The translations under genes were made by a program, and so were the position numbers. A stretch of 64,000 bases of DNA from Peromyscus leucopus (Eukaryota > Chordata > Mammalia > Rodentia > Cricetidae): positions 59,078,660-59,142,659 of the forward strand of contig NC_051079.1 of NCBI RefSeq assembly GCF_004664715.2, in the 5' to 3' direction. Shown here one piece after another: positions 53,023 through 64,000 of this stretch. The number at the start of each line of letters is the position of its first letter. Position 1 is the stretch's first letter. Under the pieces are notes generated by a model. The model saw only the letters and a list, made by a program, of their open reading frames with translations, was not told where the DNA came from and ran no database searches.

Positions 53023-53387
53023 TCTTTTGGTTTTTCTGGCATTAGGTTCGATGGATTCAGAAGTTCTGTTTTTATACTTCGGAGATAAATAGAGTTTGCA
53101 GATTAAACGATTCTGCTTTCAGAGATTTATTCGTAACTAACAATTTCTACTATATAAATATATTCTGCCTTAGCTAAGTGTGCTGGGCATGAGCATTTAG
53201 TTATAATGGTTCAGCACAAATGCTGTCATGAGGTGCCAAGTACCTAATTAGTTGCTTCCAGGAAGAAGAATTACATTAATTCCTTTGTAGTGAAGAAACT
53301 ATGTATTTTAATGAAAATATTTTTAGCAGCTCCTTGTTATCCACTTTATTTTCATCTTTGTTCCTTTAGTGAGTATGAGTAGTACAA

Positions 53388-53505
53388 CAAGACCAGGTGG
53401 TTCGTGCCTGTAATGCAAGCACTGAGGTTAGCGTTTGAGACAGGAAGATAATGGGTTCAAGGCCAGTGGAGGCTACGCAGTGAGGTAGTATCAGAAAAAC
53501 AGACT
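53388..53505 (+). mobile_element. B1/B4-like SINE fragment
   Basis: gtggttcgtgcctgtaatgc, aagcactgaggttagcg and gggttcaaggccagtggagg, with a poorly preserved 3' end. Confidence 0.65.
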
Positions 53506-53596
53506 AAAAGCACAGTGGTGGATATATTCCAGAACTATTATATGATGTTTCCTGGAATATGGCACAACTGACAGCAATAATAACTGCCAACTATGG

Positions 53597-53815
53597 GGCC
53601 TGGAGAGATGGCCCCACATTTAATAGTACTTGCAGGTTTTGCAGAAGACCCAGATCACTTCCCAAAACCCACATGGCTGTTCACAATTGTCTCTGAGTTC
53701 CAGGAGAGCTGACGCTCTCCCCTGGTGTCTGCATGCAACTGACCCACATGCAGCATATATATGCATGAAGACAAACAGTCATACACATAAAATAAAAATA
53801 AATCTTTCCAAAAAT
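53597..53815 (+). mobile_element. B2 SINE
   Basis: gggcctggagagatggcccc (tRNA-like head), tgcagaagacccagatcact, acccacatggctgttcacaa, ctgagttccaggagagctga and the AT-rich end aaaataaaaataaatctttc. Nearly full length. Confidence 0.95.
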
Positions 53816-54537
53816 TATATTCAAATGATGTGCTCCCTACTGTCAAAGACTTTTAGAATTGATGTTATTTTTTTTTTTTTTTTTCTGGAGGAAAAAGATT
53901 CAAGAAAAGTCACTACCAGCTACTTGGATTTTAAAAAAAAAAATGAGGGTTTTGTTGCTGTTGTTTTTCTTTTTTTTTTTTCTTTGTCTGTTTTCATTTT
54001 TTCAGAGCAATTTCTATTAGATATTAGTTAAAATTTGTTTTCCTTTTCTTGAATTGTGAGAAGCACAGCTCTTGTTCCAGGCTTTTAAAAACTATGTTTA
54101 CTACAATCTCTGCCTTGATATTTAGTATACATCCAAGAAATGAATTCAAGAACACATGACAGGAGCAAGAACTTGAACATATTTTTGTGGGAAGAAAGAT
54201 TTGTCTTTCATATTAATTAGTTTGGTTAGTTTCAGCATCTGTCCTCATGATGAAAGACCTTGGTTCTGAGTTGCTACCTCACTCTGGTTTCCGAATGAGC
54301 CTAGCACCCACACATTGAAGATCACTTACTGGTTTCTCTGGCTCAAACATTTCTGAGCTACAGGTTACTATCTTTGAAGGGAATCGTTACATTCCTACAG
54401 AATGTGGTAAATCTATTCCAAATACATCATGTTTAAAACTGAATTTAACTTTACTATTTGCAAACTTGGAAATTTCAGGCCTCTTAATCTCACAGAACTA
54501 CAAAAAGCTTCTGCAGTTTGAATTACCCCTGCGAATT

Positions 54538-54665
54538 GGTCATGGTAGTCCCAGCAAGCAGGCAGTGGGAGACAGGGAAGGATATTAAGTTTGAAGCCTA
54601 GACTTTAGTGTTTTCTGTGTGAGTTCCAGACCAGCCAAGGATACATAAGAAGACCTTCTTTCTAA
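54538..54665 (+). mobile_element. Degraded B1/B4-like SINE
   Basis: gtcccagcaagcaggcagtg and gagttccagaccagccaagg, tail tctaaagaaa. Weak. Confidence 0.5.
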
Positions 54666-54714
54666 AGAAATGAGTATAGTAAAAATAAAATAAAAAGAAT
54701 ACACCAACACAGTG

Positions 54715-54850
54715 CATTCTCCTTCTCACTCCCTTTCTTCCTCCCTCCCTCTCTATTCTCTCTCCCTCTTTCTCTCCATCTCTCTCCTTCCCTCTCTATT
54801 CTCTTTCTTTCTCTCTCTCTTGCTCTTCCCCTCTCTCCTTTCCTTCTGTA
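54715..54850. repeat. Polypyrimidine (CT-rich) tract
   Basis: Imperfect CT/CCCT/TTCT repeats over about 135 bp. In the Dcc transcript it is purine-rich (GA). Confidence 0.95.
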
Positions 54851-55639
54851 TTCATATGTAATCCAATTTATCTCCAATTTATAAATCCAATTTATCTCCA
54901 CCGTTGTCTCTGCTAACACCTTTCCTTTCAGCCAGGATCACTACTTTCTTTGGCTTCTGCAAAGGCTTACTGCAGTCCTGGTGGCTTCCATGCAGCTGAC
55001 TTCTCGTCTACATTCCACTTCCCAGTCACAGCCATCCCTGTAGGTCAAAATCTAGCCCAAGTCAAAGCCATTTTTGGTAGGACAATCCCCAAAGACTTCC
55101 AGAAGAACTGTGGTGTCTCTACTACTTCCAATACAGTGCTGGATGAATTTTTCAGCCATGTTCAACACATGGTGATTAAATTAAGAATGCTTGATTTACA
55201 TATGGCCTTTATAGATGGCATGCTTTAGTTTTCAATATACTTTATATCCATTGGAGGTATGAAATCATCCTTCTCTCAATCAATGTCCTAGAAATGGTTT
55301 TCATTAAGAAAAAGTTGGCTGCTTTACAGTTTAAGCTGAAGAGAGGAGGGCTGGCATTGCCAAGCTTTGTGCCTGGGTCACTGCTGGGCTTTGGATTATG
55401 AGGTTTGTCCTCTTTCCATCATAATGCACCCCCTTCATGGTTAATGGGCTTCATCAGCTGCAGAGTCCTCAACTCTGAAGAACGGGGAAAAAATATGTAA
55501 ACACCATGTTGGAAAAGTAATGCACAGTGAATTCGAAAATGAATCCTCCATGTCAATCATAAAACCTTGTCTCTAATCCTTGGCAGTGAGCACAGGTTTC
55601 TGAGGCAGCACAGAGCCATATAAAACATCAGTGCTGCAC

Positions 55640-55820
55640 GATGGAGACCTGGCCCAGGCTTTGTTCTATTGCAAAATAGAATGTGACCTTGAACACATCT
55701 GAAGTGTCTGGGAGTCTTCTATGCTTCATTTGCAAAATGAAGATACCAGCCCTTATCTAACTACCTCACTGGGCTACTGTGAGGATTAAATTGAATGATG
55801 CTCATAGAATGTTTTAATTC
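55640..55820 (-). mobile_element. MIR SINE (ancient)
   Basis: The reverse-complement MIR order is clear: atgtgaccttgaacacatct, cttcatttgcaaaatgaaga, actgtgaggattaaattgaa. Confidence 0.75.
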
Positions 55821-55894
55821 TCTCATCTGAACTCCTACTGTACTTTACATGTAGCTTTTTATAGGAAATTTTGTGCATATGGTAAAGGGATCAC

Positions 55895-56075
55895 CTTGTG
55901 TTTAAATCCTGGCTCTACTATTTACTACTATGAAAACTCCTTAGGCACTATTTCTCAGTCTTTCTGAACATGTTCCTCTGTAAAATGGAAATTATCATAA
56001 CTACATTATCTGGAGATCAAATGGGATAATGCTTATGAAAGCAATAAATTCTCCTCTAAGTAACAGTCAGGAAAT
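55895..56075 (-). mobile_element. MIR SINE (ancient)
   Basis: taaatcctggctctactatt, ctctgtaaaatggaaattat and atgggataatgcttatgaaa follow the same MIR layout as the previous copy. Confidence 0.75.
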
Positions 56076-56277
56076 ATCCCTGCATTTCATTTATTTTAAT
56101 TTGTGAAGCCACACAATGATTTATATATGGAACTAGTTAACAAGAACAGTGTGCTTTTGTTGCCATGAGCAAAAAGCTAATGTTTCAGGTACTTTTATAA
56201 GCATCATTTAATATTCATCATGACTTTATATACCAAATATTGTTGTTACCACATGCCTGGGAACCAAATCACATTTT

Positions 56278-56700
56278 TTTAATGCTTAATCTTGATTATC
56301 AACTTCATGGGATTAGGAGACAAGTAGAAAATTAATAAGACAATCATCTGGGTGTGTCTGTGGATATTTTTCCAGAAACAGCATTTAGGAAAGTAAAATG
56401 AAGAACTATGGTAGGACTGTCAATAAGTAAAGTCCACAGTGGAATAAAAGCACCTGGTGTTGCAGGCATATGCAAGCTACCCTCTTCTGCTAAGAGTGTG
56501 TCTACTGTTGCTGCCATCACTTGAAGACATCTAACTCCAGCTTCTTCAGCCTTTCAAAGTGGACCCGTACCAGACTATCCTGGGAGCTTTGGTACCAGGC
56601 TGGGATTGAGCAACTATCACTGTCTGTGTTCCTCAGTGTGCAAGCAACCATTATATGATTAACCAGTCTATCATAACTCAGTAAAATAAGCAGAGACAGA
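56278..56700 (+). mobile_element. Old MaLR (ORR1/MLT-like) LTR
   Basis: taatcttgattatcaacttc, atctgggtgtgtctgtgga, a TATA-like gtggaataaaagcacc, ctggttaccaggc-type 3' region and a tail agtctatcataactcagtaa. Diverged but ordered. Confidence 0.65.
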
Positions 56701-57109
56701 GAGACAGAGACATTCTACTATTAATTTCAGACTAATAACCACTCACTGATCCAAGGCAACATAGCTTATATGGTTCTGGGACAGAATTCAAATTTTTAAC
56801 ATTCAATTCTATAACCTTATAACTTTTATACTTTGACTGTACTGTGACAAACTTCATAAGTAATCTCCAGAAAATTAAATAGAAGTTATAATGTTCTTTA
56901 TACATATAGGAAATATGCTAATGTCTTTAAGTCAAGACAAATTAATATACAGATCAAATTATCCACTGAGTTTGAAAATTTAGTAGAGAAAAATAGAAGA
57001 GAAATGTATGTCATGGTTCTGTGAGTATCAAGAAAGCGAACATTTCTTCCTTCTCATTGATTCACTACGAAAGAAAAGGATTGAGGAAACCTGATATGGA
57101 CTCCGCCTT

Positions 57110-57290
57110 GCATTAAAATCTGGTCCTTTCAACTTACTAGCTACATAATAGAAATGTGGGCTTCTAGCCTTATCTATGTAATATTTTCTTATGGACACTA
57201 CTAAGGATCACATACACACAAGATGATTGCCCTACAATCTAGTGTAGTAAGCACTTGGTAAATGCTTATTAACATTGTTGGTGCCAACTC
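57110..57290 (-). mobile_element. MIR-like SINE (ancient)
   Basis: caacttactagctacataat, gaaatgtgggcttctagcct and aagcacttggtaaatgctta are consistent with reverse-complement MIR. The middle is poorly preserved. Confidence 0.55.
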
Positions 57291-58344
57291 TGTGGCCTTG
57301 GACCCAGGGATCCCTTCCTTCTCTGAGTACCAGTCTCTGAATGCTTACATAGAAGAAAGTTAGGTTATGATATCAAAGATCACTTCTACTTCTTAAAGAT
57401 TTCTAGGTACTAGTGGGTATTGGGAAAACAATTTCTTCCCTCTGAAATTTGGCTTTCGGGCTTTGCAATGTATGATATTCTGTGAATTATAAGATGAAAT
57501 CACCAAGAGGAGCAGGATTTAAAAAAAAAAAAAGTTAAATGCGGCACTTGCATTACTGATACTATTAACCAGTCAGACAGACTAATGACAACATTAGCTA
57601 CAGTAATCTGTCTGACAGAGTTGTTGCTCATCAGGCACAAATGTTAAATCCTCTATCTTTTAAAATACTATTGTGTTCAGGAGCCAAATAAACCTGCATA
57701 TACAAACAAATAGCACTGCCAAACCTTCAGTGACATATGGCATGTATTTGCTCTAGCGAGAAGCTGAAACATACAAAATGAATGGGAATGTTGAAATCAA
57801 ATTTCAATATCAATTTCTTTTTCTCAATTAAGAAAGTTTTCATTGAATAGCACTCTGTGTTTCTATCCTCCACAATTTATCTTATTGGCTAGGAGAAACT
57901 CTATCAAGAATATGACAGTGTATTCTGCCAATTTATTTTATAAGATCTAATTAGTGATCTTCTGTGCAGGGTAGAGTTCATTTTCAATCAACAGCAGGAC
58001 AACCTATATGGGTGTAACAAAAAATATAGTGCAACGGAAGGTAGTAAATGCTCTTACACTAATTCAGTTACATACACACAAAACAGGAAGATATAAAGGA
58101 AATATTGATGAATTCTGACTTGGACGGTGGTAGAGATTTTCATGTAGTCATTGGCATTTCAGTCAGGGCTTAAATTTAAAGCATAACTAGTGCTGCTGTG
58201 CCTTAGATATTGTCTCTGGTGTTAAGAAGAACAATCAAAACACATAAACAAAGAAAATCACTCACAGGAAATCCATGTTCTAGTAGGAGAAAGAAGGTTA
58301 AGGAAAAATATTAATATGTATAATAGAGAGTAGACAAAGCATCC

Positions 58345-58470
58345 AGGTACAGTGGCAGTCCCAGATATTTGGAGGGATGAGTTGGGAAAATTGTTTTAGC
58401 CTAGGAGTTTGTGACTACACTAGGTAACACAGCAAGATCATCTTTTCCTTTGTTTCCCCCAACCTCAGAA
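58345..58470 (+). mobile_element. Diverged 7SL/B1-like fragment
   Basis: ggtacagtggcagtcccaga, tatttggagggatgag and gcctaggagtttgtgactac followed by acacagcaagatcatc. It resembles an old 7SL-derived monomer. Confidence 0.55.
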
Positions 58471-58862
58471 ACCAAACCAAACCAAAATAAAAGATAAATA
58501 AATAAACTACATGGATAAGAAAAGGTGACTGTAAGTGAAAAGGATTGGGAAATATGTTCATGAAGAAGTGAGATTCAGCACAAAGTCGGCCGAAATTAGG
58601 GAATAATTTACATAGTTGTGGGTATGGGCTCAAGAAGATGATTCTGTGTATATTACAACAAAGACAGGAAAGACATTGTAGGTATATTTAGGACAATTGG
58701 AAACTAATAAGAGCATTAAATGGTGGGAATAGAGAAGGTACAAAGGACTAGAACAGGAAGGGTTACCTAACCTGAAAGAAAAGGCAATCAACCAAAGCTT
58801 TCAAATAAAAACAAAACAAAACACAGTATAATTCAGTTTATGACTTAAAAGATGAAGTTAGT

Positions 58863-59013
58863 TGTTTTTTTTTTTTTTGTTTTTCGAGACAGGGTTTCTC
58901 TGTGTAGTTTTGCGCCTCTCCTGGAACTCACTTGGTAGCCCAGGCTGGCCTCGAACTCACAGAGATCCACCTGGCTCTGCCTTCCAAGTGCTGGGATTAA
59001 AGGCGTGAGCCAC
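58863..59013 (-). mobile_element. B1 SINE (young)
   Basis: Poly(T), then cgagacagggtttctctgtg, caggctggcctcgaactcac, agagatccacctggctctgc and gtgctgggattaaaggcgtg. Well preserved and full length; same sense as Dcc. Confidence 0.97.
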
Positions 59014-59853
59014 TAGAATTTTGTAATGATATGATGGAAAGTAGCATACATAAATGAAGATGGTGTAATAGTGATAGGATTCAGTATGTGTTTTATTAAT
59101 TGGCTAACTCACTTTTTAATGTATTATGCATACCAAAGCTAAAACATTATGCATCTCTTGATTTCTGTCACTAAGCTGGAAACCAAATCATAACTATTTT
59201 TTTTTTATTTTAAATCAAGAAACAAGTATGTGTTGATGAATACAGGTTATACTTAGATTGTAGTACAAAGATTTGATTGACAACTAGGGGTAGGATATCA
59301 ATAAAAAGAGATCATTTGGGATTTATTCAATAAATTTTTTGGCCTAGTTTGAATGAAAAATGAAAATTTTATCTGGGTAGAAACCTAGAATTATAAGTAT
59401 TTAGGTAAAAATTTTAGCTTTGAAACAAAGCAGGTTTTGAACAAAGTAGATTTTGTTCAAAAGATACTAGTGATTGATTTCATATGAGAAATGATAAATG
59501 AGTCTAGATCACAGGTAAAAGTTGAAGCCAGAGAGAGAGAGATTTTTAAGGCAGTAACAGGTCCACAGAATATAAAGTCAAGACATGAGCAAAAAGATCC
59601 CCAGTGATGAGTCCTGGGCAATTCGTATTTAAAAACTAGAGAGCTCTGGAGGTAGAAACAAAGAAGAGCATGGTAATGGTGATGACAGAGCAGCACAGCA
59701 CAGGGCAGGACATGACACAAAGCAAATGAAAAGTGAGTGATAAGAAAGGGGAGCTAGCTACTCAGAGGTGGCAGAACTAGCCATGGTCAGGTGATGTGAG
59801 TAACACACATTAACTCTTCCATTTGGCCACATCAAGATCATTGGTGAACAATG

Positions 59854-59854
<1 letters not shown>

Positions 59855-59888
<34 letters not shown>
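59855..59888 (+). repeat. Poly(A) tract
   Basis: About 34 A residues without an identifiable retroelement body before it. Confidence 0.9.
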
Positions 59889-59890
<2 letters not shown>

Positions 59891-60184
59891 AGCTACAATA
59901 AAACACCAAGAACAAGCTCATGATTAGAAGACAGTGTGAGACATTGGAGCAAAGTTAAGTAATTTAGTAAACTATTATGAAAGGGCACAGGACAATGTGT
60001 AGAAGGCAGAGAGGAGAGTGAAAGGGAAACTTATCACAATGGGAAATACAACTCTGTGTTTATGTACTGATAAACATGTTCACCTTGATTAGGAGAAACT
60101 GATGTATGATAGAATATTTTGCACCTATATGGTAAGAATGGACAAGATCTAGTACACAGGGTTATGTTTGGCCTCATTGAAAAG

Positions 60185-60724
60185 TACAGATCATTTTAAA
60201 AGACCCTAACCCTTCAGGCTTACACCCCCCAAGCCCCAGGAGAATAAGGAACTAAAAAGAAAACTAGTTCCAAGGGCAACCTGACTCAGCCATTACTCAA
60301 CCACCCCTGCAACAATGTAACAATGTAAAAAGATTCTGTTAAGAGATGTGCTCAACTGTGACTGGGATAGTTGCAAGTGTTCCAGGAAGGACCACTGTGA
60401 CCTTTGTGTAAACTCCACTCCCGCCCTGATACCCCACTTAAGGTTTTGGGAAGAATGTACATGCAGACATGACTGTACCCACTCTGTGGTCAGACCATGA
60501 TCTTGTGAAACAAAATTGTATGGGAATTTTAATCGTATGGCTTTTGTGGGTTTTTCCTTTAAAAGCCCCCATGGGGCTGTGGTAAGGCACGACTCTTGCT
60601 CTCAGGACAAGAGTAGTCCGTATGTATAGTTGCTTCAATAAAAACCTTGTGCTGTTGCATCAACTGGACTGGAGTCTGGGTTCTTGGGGCACCCACTTGA
60701 GACCGTAGATTTTGGGGTCTAACA
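60185..60724 (+). mobile_element. ERV LTR (class I-like)
   Basis: About 540 bp: a U3-like stretch (cccaagccccaggagaataa), a TATA-like tttaaaagc near 60560, an R-region-like gactcttgctctcaggac, the polyadenylation signal AATAAA at 60638, and a U5 with ggagtctgggttcttggggc ending ggggtctaaca. The architecture is that of a gammaretrovirus-type LTR. I see no primer-binding site after it and no open gag or pol, so it is probably solo. The left end is approximate. Confidence 0.65.
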
Positions 60725-60989
60725 CATTTCACATTATACTTTGCCTTAGTGAAACATACTTGCAGGATACCCTCTCCCACCACTTCTTGAACTTCAAGTT
60801 GTCCCCACAAAGAAACTTAGCTCTGTCTGGAAGCCCCCTCAGGTTTTTCTCTAAGGCTATCTCTATTCCTCTCTGCCACCCACTAACCTTGTGAAGCAAT
60901 CCCGACCAGGTAACTGAACAGTCACCACACTTTCCTAAGAACCAGAAAGGCCAACAGAAACAAGGGAGTAGAAAACTCATCAAACAAAA

Positions 60990-62140
60990 ACAAGACCAGA
61001 TATCAATACTTAAAATCACAATCATAGCAACCCCAGATACCTGGACACCAGTGACAAAAACAGTGACAGCCATACTATAATCAGCGTTTACCCCTTCTCT
61101 GCTCATTGTAGCCAGAGAGTGGCAACTGCCTAGATGCTCATTAACAGACAAATAGATAATGAGAACATAGTGCATTTGCAGAAGGAAATAGTATCCAGCT
61201 GTTCAAAAAAGAATGAAATTCACATGTAAATGGATTGAGCAAGAAAAGAAATCACTGAGTAGGGTACCCCAGACCCAAAAAGACAAATATGATGTGAATT
61301 CTCTCATTTGTTGTGGTTGTTTGAATAAGAATGGCTCCTATATGCTCATATATTTGGATGCTTAGTCAACAGGGAGCGGCGCTATTTGAAAGGACTAGAA
61401 GGATTAAGTGGTGTGGTGTTGTTGGAGGAAGTGGGTCACTGGGGTGGGCTTTGAGATTTCAAAAGCCCATGCCAAGCCAAAATCTCTTTCTTTGTCTAGA
61501 ACCTGCGATTGACATTGCTTGGGTTTCTCAGGAGACTAAATAGCCATGGACCTAGAAGAACATCAAATAATATTGTGCTAAATGAGCATAGCAATAAAAT
61601 TACTCCTAATGACATTCTGCTATACCCATAGATCAGTGTCTTGTTCAGTTATCATCAGAGAAACTTCCTCTTGGAGGCGATGGAACCAATATAGAGATCC
61701 ACAGCTGAATCTCTGTGCTGAGCGTGACTTGGGACACTCAGCCCTAAATGGGAAGTCTTCATTAAACTCCTTTCTTTGGAGCTTAGTGAGTTATGTGGAA
61801 GAGGGGGCAGAGTGATTTTAAGAGTCTGTGGGGAAGGAAGACTCCAAGGAAACATGTCCTCCCAGACAAAACAGGGATAATGTACTTATCACCTTAGGGA
61901 TTGTGGTAGCATACATGGAGATTACACAGGTCCAAGCCAGATGGCCCAGTACTGAGAGGGAAAGAAGACAGGAGCTCCTATACCTAACCAAGAAGCTATC
62001 TCCAACAGACAACTACTTGTAAAGGGAAAGGTAATTTTCTCCAATGGAGTCTTACTGGGTATACAAATCTTTTAAAGGAAGGCCCCATGTCCAGCAATAG
62101 ATGGTCAGCAAAAAAATGAACTCTGGTATGTTTGGAGATT
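60990..62140 (+). mobile_element. L1 ORF2 tail and 3' UTR (old)
   Basis: The ORF2-like part runs from about 61090 to 61310 (gtggcaactgcctagatgct; cagacccaaaaagacaaata). Another repeat interrupts it at about 61312-61510, and the 3' UTR resumes (gcaataaaattactcctaat; gaagctatctccaacagaca). 61580-62020 is homologous to 8811-9240. The segment before 61090 is only tentatively L1. Stops throughout. Confidence 0.7.
61312..61510 (+). mobile_element. Rodent repeat nested in the L1 3' UTR
   Basis: tttgaataagaatggctcct, atgcttagtcaacagggagc, gtgtggtgttgttggaggaa and gggctttgagatttcaaaag are a very common rodent interspersed repeat whose family name I am not certain of (possibly a DNA-transposon or LTR family). 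L1 sequence lies on both sides. Confidence 0.65.
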
Positions 62141-62534
62141 TTATTTAATTAGAAAAAGTACAAGCTATTTTTCCCTAGAAATTTTTGGAAAGACACATTA
62201 TACACTTAAAGATACACCCAGCTATTTAAAGGAAACAAAAAGTTTGTAGACCTTCATTTCTGATTTTTCAAGAAATTGTTGATTGTAAGGGAGGGCTGAA
62301 GCTATTAAAATGATGAGAATAGAAGAAAAATCACTAAATGTCATTAAGAACACGTGTGGCAGGGGCCAACATAAATATCACATAACGGCCAGCAGTATTA
62401 GTAGGCAATAAGAGATTCCTACCTATGAATTTAAAGTGACTCAAGTGAGCATAGCTGAACCTTTCTGCCTGCTACATTCATTTGAGAGAATGTCAGTCTC
62501 AGTACATGTTAAATTTGCCCATGTTAGTTTCAAG

Positions 62535-63320
62535 TAATTTGAAACTTCTTCAATTAAATGGTGCTGGCATAACTGGATATCAACATGTAGAAGACTGCAA
62601 ATAGATCCTTATCTATTGCCATGCACAAAACTCAAGTCCAATTGGATCAAATACCTCAGTATAAAACCAGTTACACTGAACCTGATAGAAGGGAAAGTAG
62701 GAAGTAGTCTTGAATGCATTGGCACAGGAGACCACTTCCTAATTTTAACGCCAGAGCACAGACACTGAGAACAACAATTAATAAATGGGACCTCCTGAAA
62801 CTGAGAAGCTTCTGTAAGACAAAGGACACAGTAAATGAGACAAAATGACAGCCTACAGAATGGGAAAAGATCTTCATCAATCCCACATTTGAAAAAGGAC
62901 TGATCTCCACAATATATAAAGAATTCAAGAAACTATAAATCAAAATACCAAACAATCCAATTAAAAAATGGGGTCCAGATCTAAAGAGAGAATTCTCAAC
63001 AGAAGAATCTCAAATGGCCTAAAGACATTTAAGGAATTGCTCAACATCTTTAGTCTTCAGGGAAATGCAAATCAAAACAACTCTGAGATACTATCTTACA
63101 CCTGTCAGAATGGCTAAGATAAAAAACACTGATAACAGCTTAATGTTGGAGAGGATGTGGAAGAAGGGGAACACTCCTCCACTGTTGGTGGGAGTGCAAA
63201 CTTGTTCAGCCATTTTGGAAAACAGTATGGCAGTTTCTCAGGAAACTGGAAATCAATCTTCCTCAAGACCCAGCTATACCACTCTTGGGCATATACCTGT
63301 GGCAAGACATAAGAATATGC
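62535..63320 (+). mobile_element. L1 ORF2 internal fragment
   Basis: ggtgctggcataactggata, aagcttctgtaagacaaagg, tgggaaaagatcttcatcaa, aaatgcaaatcaaaacaact and ggtgggagtgcaaacttgtt follow the ORF2 C-terminal half in order. The frame is broken by stops, for example near 62936. It stops abruptly at about 63320 where unrelated sequence begins. Non-functional. Confidence 0.9.
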
Positions 63321-64000
63321 TAAAGGGGTCCAGCTGTGTATTAAAGCTATACCTTGACCAGGCCAAGGGTCAGTCAAGTGGGAAGCCATCTAGCATGGTC
63401 TATTTGGTGTTACACAGCTTAATACTCAGCTGTGCCTTGTTGTGAACTTCTTGTGCTCACAATTCCCATAGAATGTGTGTGTGTGTGAACTTCCTGCTCA
63501 GGCCAGTACTTGGGTAAAGTCAAGGAGGCAAAGCCAAATAGGGGGTAGATGCATAGCTTTGTTTCTCATGCAAATGAAGCTCAGACCATCCCTTTGTCTT
63601 CAGGCCTGGTGGCTCTTCAGAGCAACTGACTGAGAACAAAAGAGGTTTTTACATATCAAGGTGGAAGATAGGGTGGAGCAACATTCCTAAGGAGGCAGAA
63701 AACACTTGGTGAGGGAAAGAAGAGACTGGTGTTTTCTGTAGAGGCAGGAAGAATGGCATGACCAGGGAGAAGGGAAAAACACAGAGGTTTTGTAGTTGGT
63801 AAGGCAGAACTCTTGTAGAGTTCATCAGAGCCAGGAGTAGAGAGCAAGTAGAAATGGAGAATGAAGAAACAGAGGACAAAGATGAGGCTGGAAGCAAAAG
63901 AGCTTAGTTGTTAGCAGGACTATGAGAGGGCAGTAAAAGAGGACAAAGAGGAACTGAGTGTCAGGGTGGAACTGAAGCTATGTAGACAGGATTTTATCCC
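63321..64000. other. Unclassified sequence, purine-rich from 63640
   Basis: GC content is higher than in most of the intron. From about 63640 to the window end the plus strand is GA-rich (gaggcagaaaacacttggtg, gggaaagaagagactggtg). It may be an unrecognised LTR or ERV leader, but I cannot name it and see no gene. Confidence 0.4.

Larger units (their letters stand above)
44844..64000 (-). other. Dcc: Dcc intron upstream of the FN3-1 exon (partial, at least 19 kb)
   Basis: Intronic sequence on the 5' side of the exon at 44689-44843, running off the window. The preceding DCC exon (start of FN3-1, PSAPRDV in DCC) was looked for on the minus strand and not found. Stretches with no identifiable content are about 44845-46100, 47100-48050, 49000-49990, 50040-50690, 51345-52975, 53890-54530, 54850-55640, 57420-58340, 59015-59850 and 63320-64000; the last is purine-rich (GA) on the plus strand and unclassified. 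Confidence 0.8.

Noticed and set aside
54950..55228. 92-residue open frame on the plus strand resembling a possible processed pseudogene
   Set aside because: I could not match it to any protein family; no poly(A) tail or target duplication seen. Left as unassigned intron.
60729..61175. 148-residue minus-strand open frame
   Set aside because: It runs across the junction of an LTR-adjacent segment and L1-like sequence; no domain recognised, and no conserved Dcc exon features.
63065..63445. 126-residue plus-strand open frame
   Set aside because: Its first part is L1 ORF2 3' sequence out of the proper frame, running into unclassified DNA.

Overview
This is mammalian nuclear DNA from a muroid rodent. 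It is AT-rich, full of long CA/TG and GA microsatellites, and carries rodent B1, B2/B3 and ID SINEs, rodent L1 3' ends and rodent-type LTRs. The younger B1 copies contain a 'gacaggcaccaaaactacacag' style segment (for example near 44310 and 42690) instead of the 'ccagggctacacag' form usual in mouse. From memory that points to a cricetid (hamster, vole or deer-mouse group) rather than Mus or Rattus; this is inference.

The only protein-coding gene I can support is on the minus strand. Four exons, in transcript order 44843-44689, 17208-17060, 15670-15532 and 10082-10033, have AG acceptors and GT donors, and their reading frames join exactly across all three junctions. The joined protein matches the fibronectin type III region of the netrin receptor DCC: the second half of FN3-1, all of FN3-2 and the first residues of FN3-3. 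The window is therefore an internal slice of Dcc, and every other base here is intron. Neither the preceding exon (above 44843) nor the following exon (below 10033) was found.

Layout: 1-10032 is intron after the last visible exon. It holds a B1, MaLR-type LTRs, an ERV remnant with a primer-binding-site-like motif near 6600, and a 2.1 kb L1 3' end. 10083-15531 is a 5.4 kb intron almost free of young repeats. 15671-17059 is a 1.4 kb intron with a compound TC/TA/TG microsatellite. 17209-44688 is a 27.5 kb intron with an ID element, an inverted duplication (27.7 and 29.0 kb), an L1 inserted by twin priming (32.6-33.6 kb), a solo LTR carrying B1 sequence with a 6 bp target duplication (36.3 kb), a 91-base T tract, a second LTR, and an L1 with an 18 bp target duplication (38.9-40.0 kb). 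44844-64000 is part of a long upstream intron. It contains B1/B2 copies, a second B1-bearing LTR, several old MIRs, an ERV LTR near 60.2-60.7 kb and two further L1 pieces.

I found no operon, CRISPR array, complete transposon gene, functional RNA gene or novel defence-like system. The interest is in retroelement insertion structures and in intronic features that may affect Dcc splicing.
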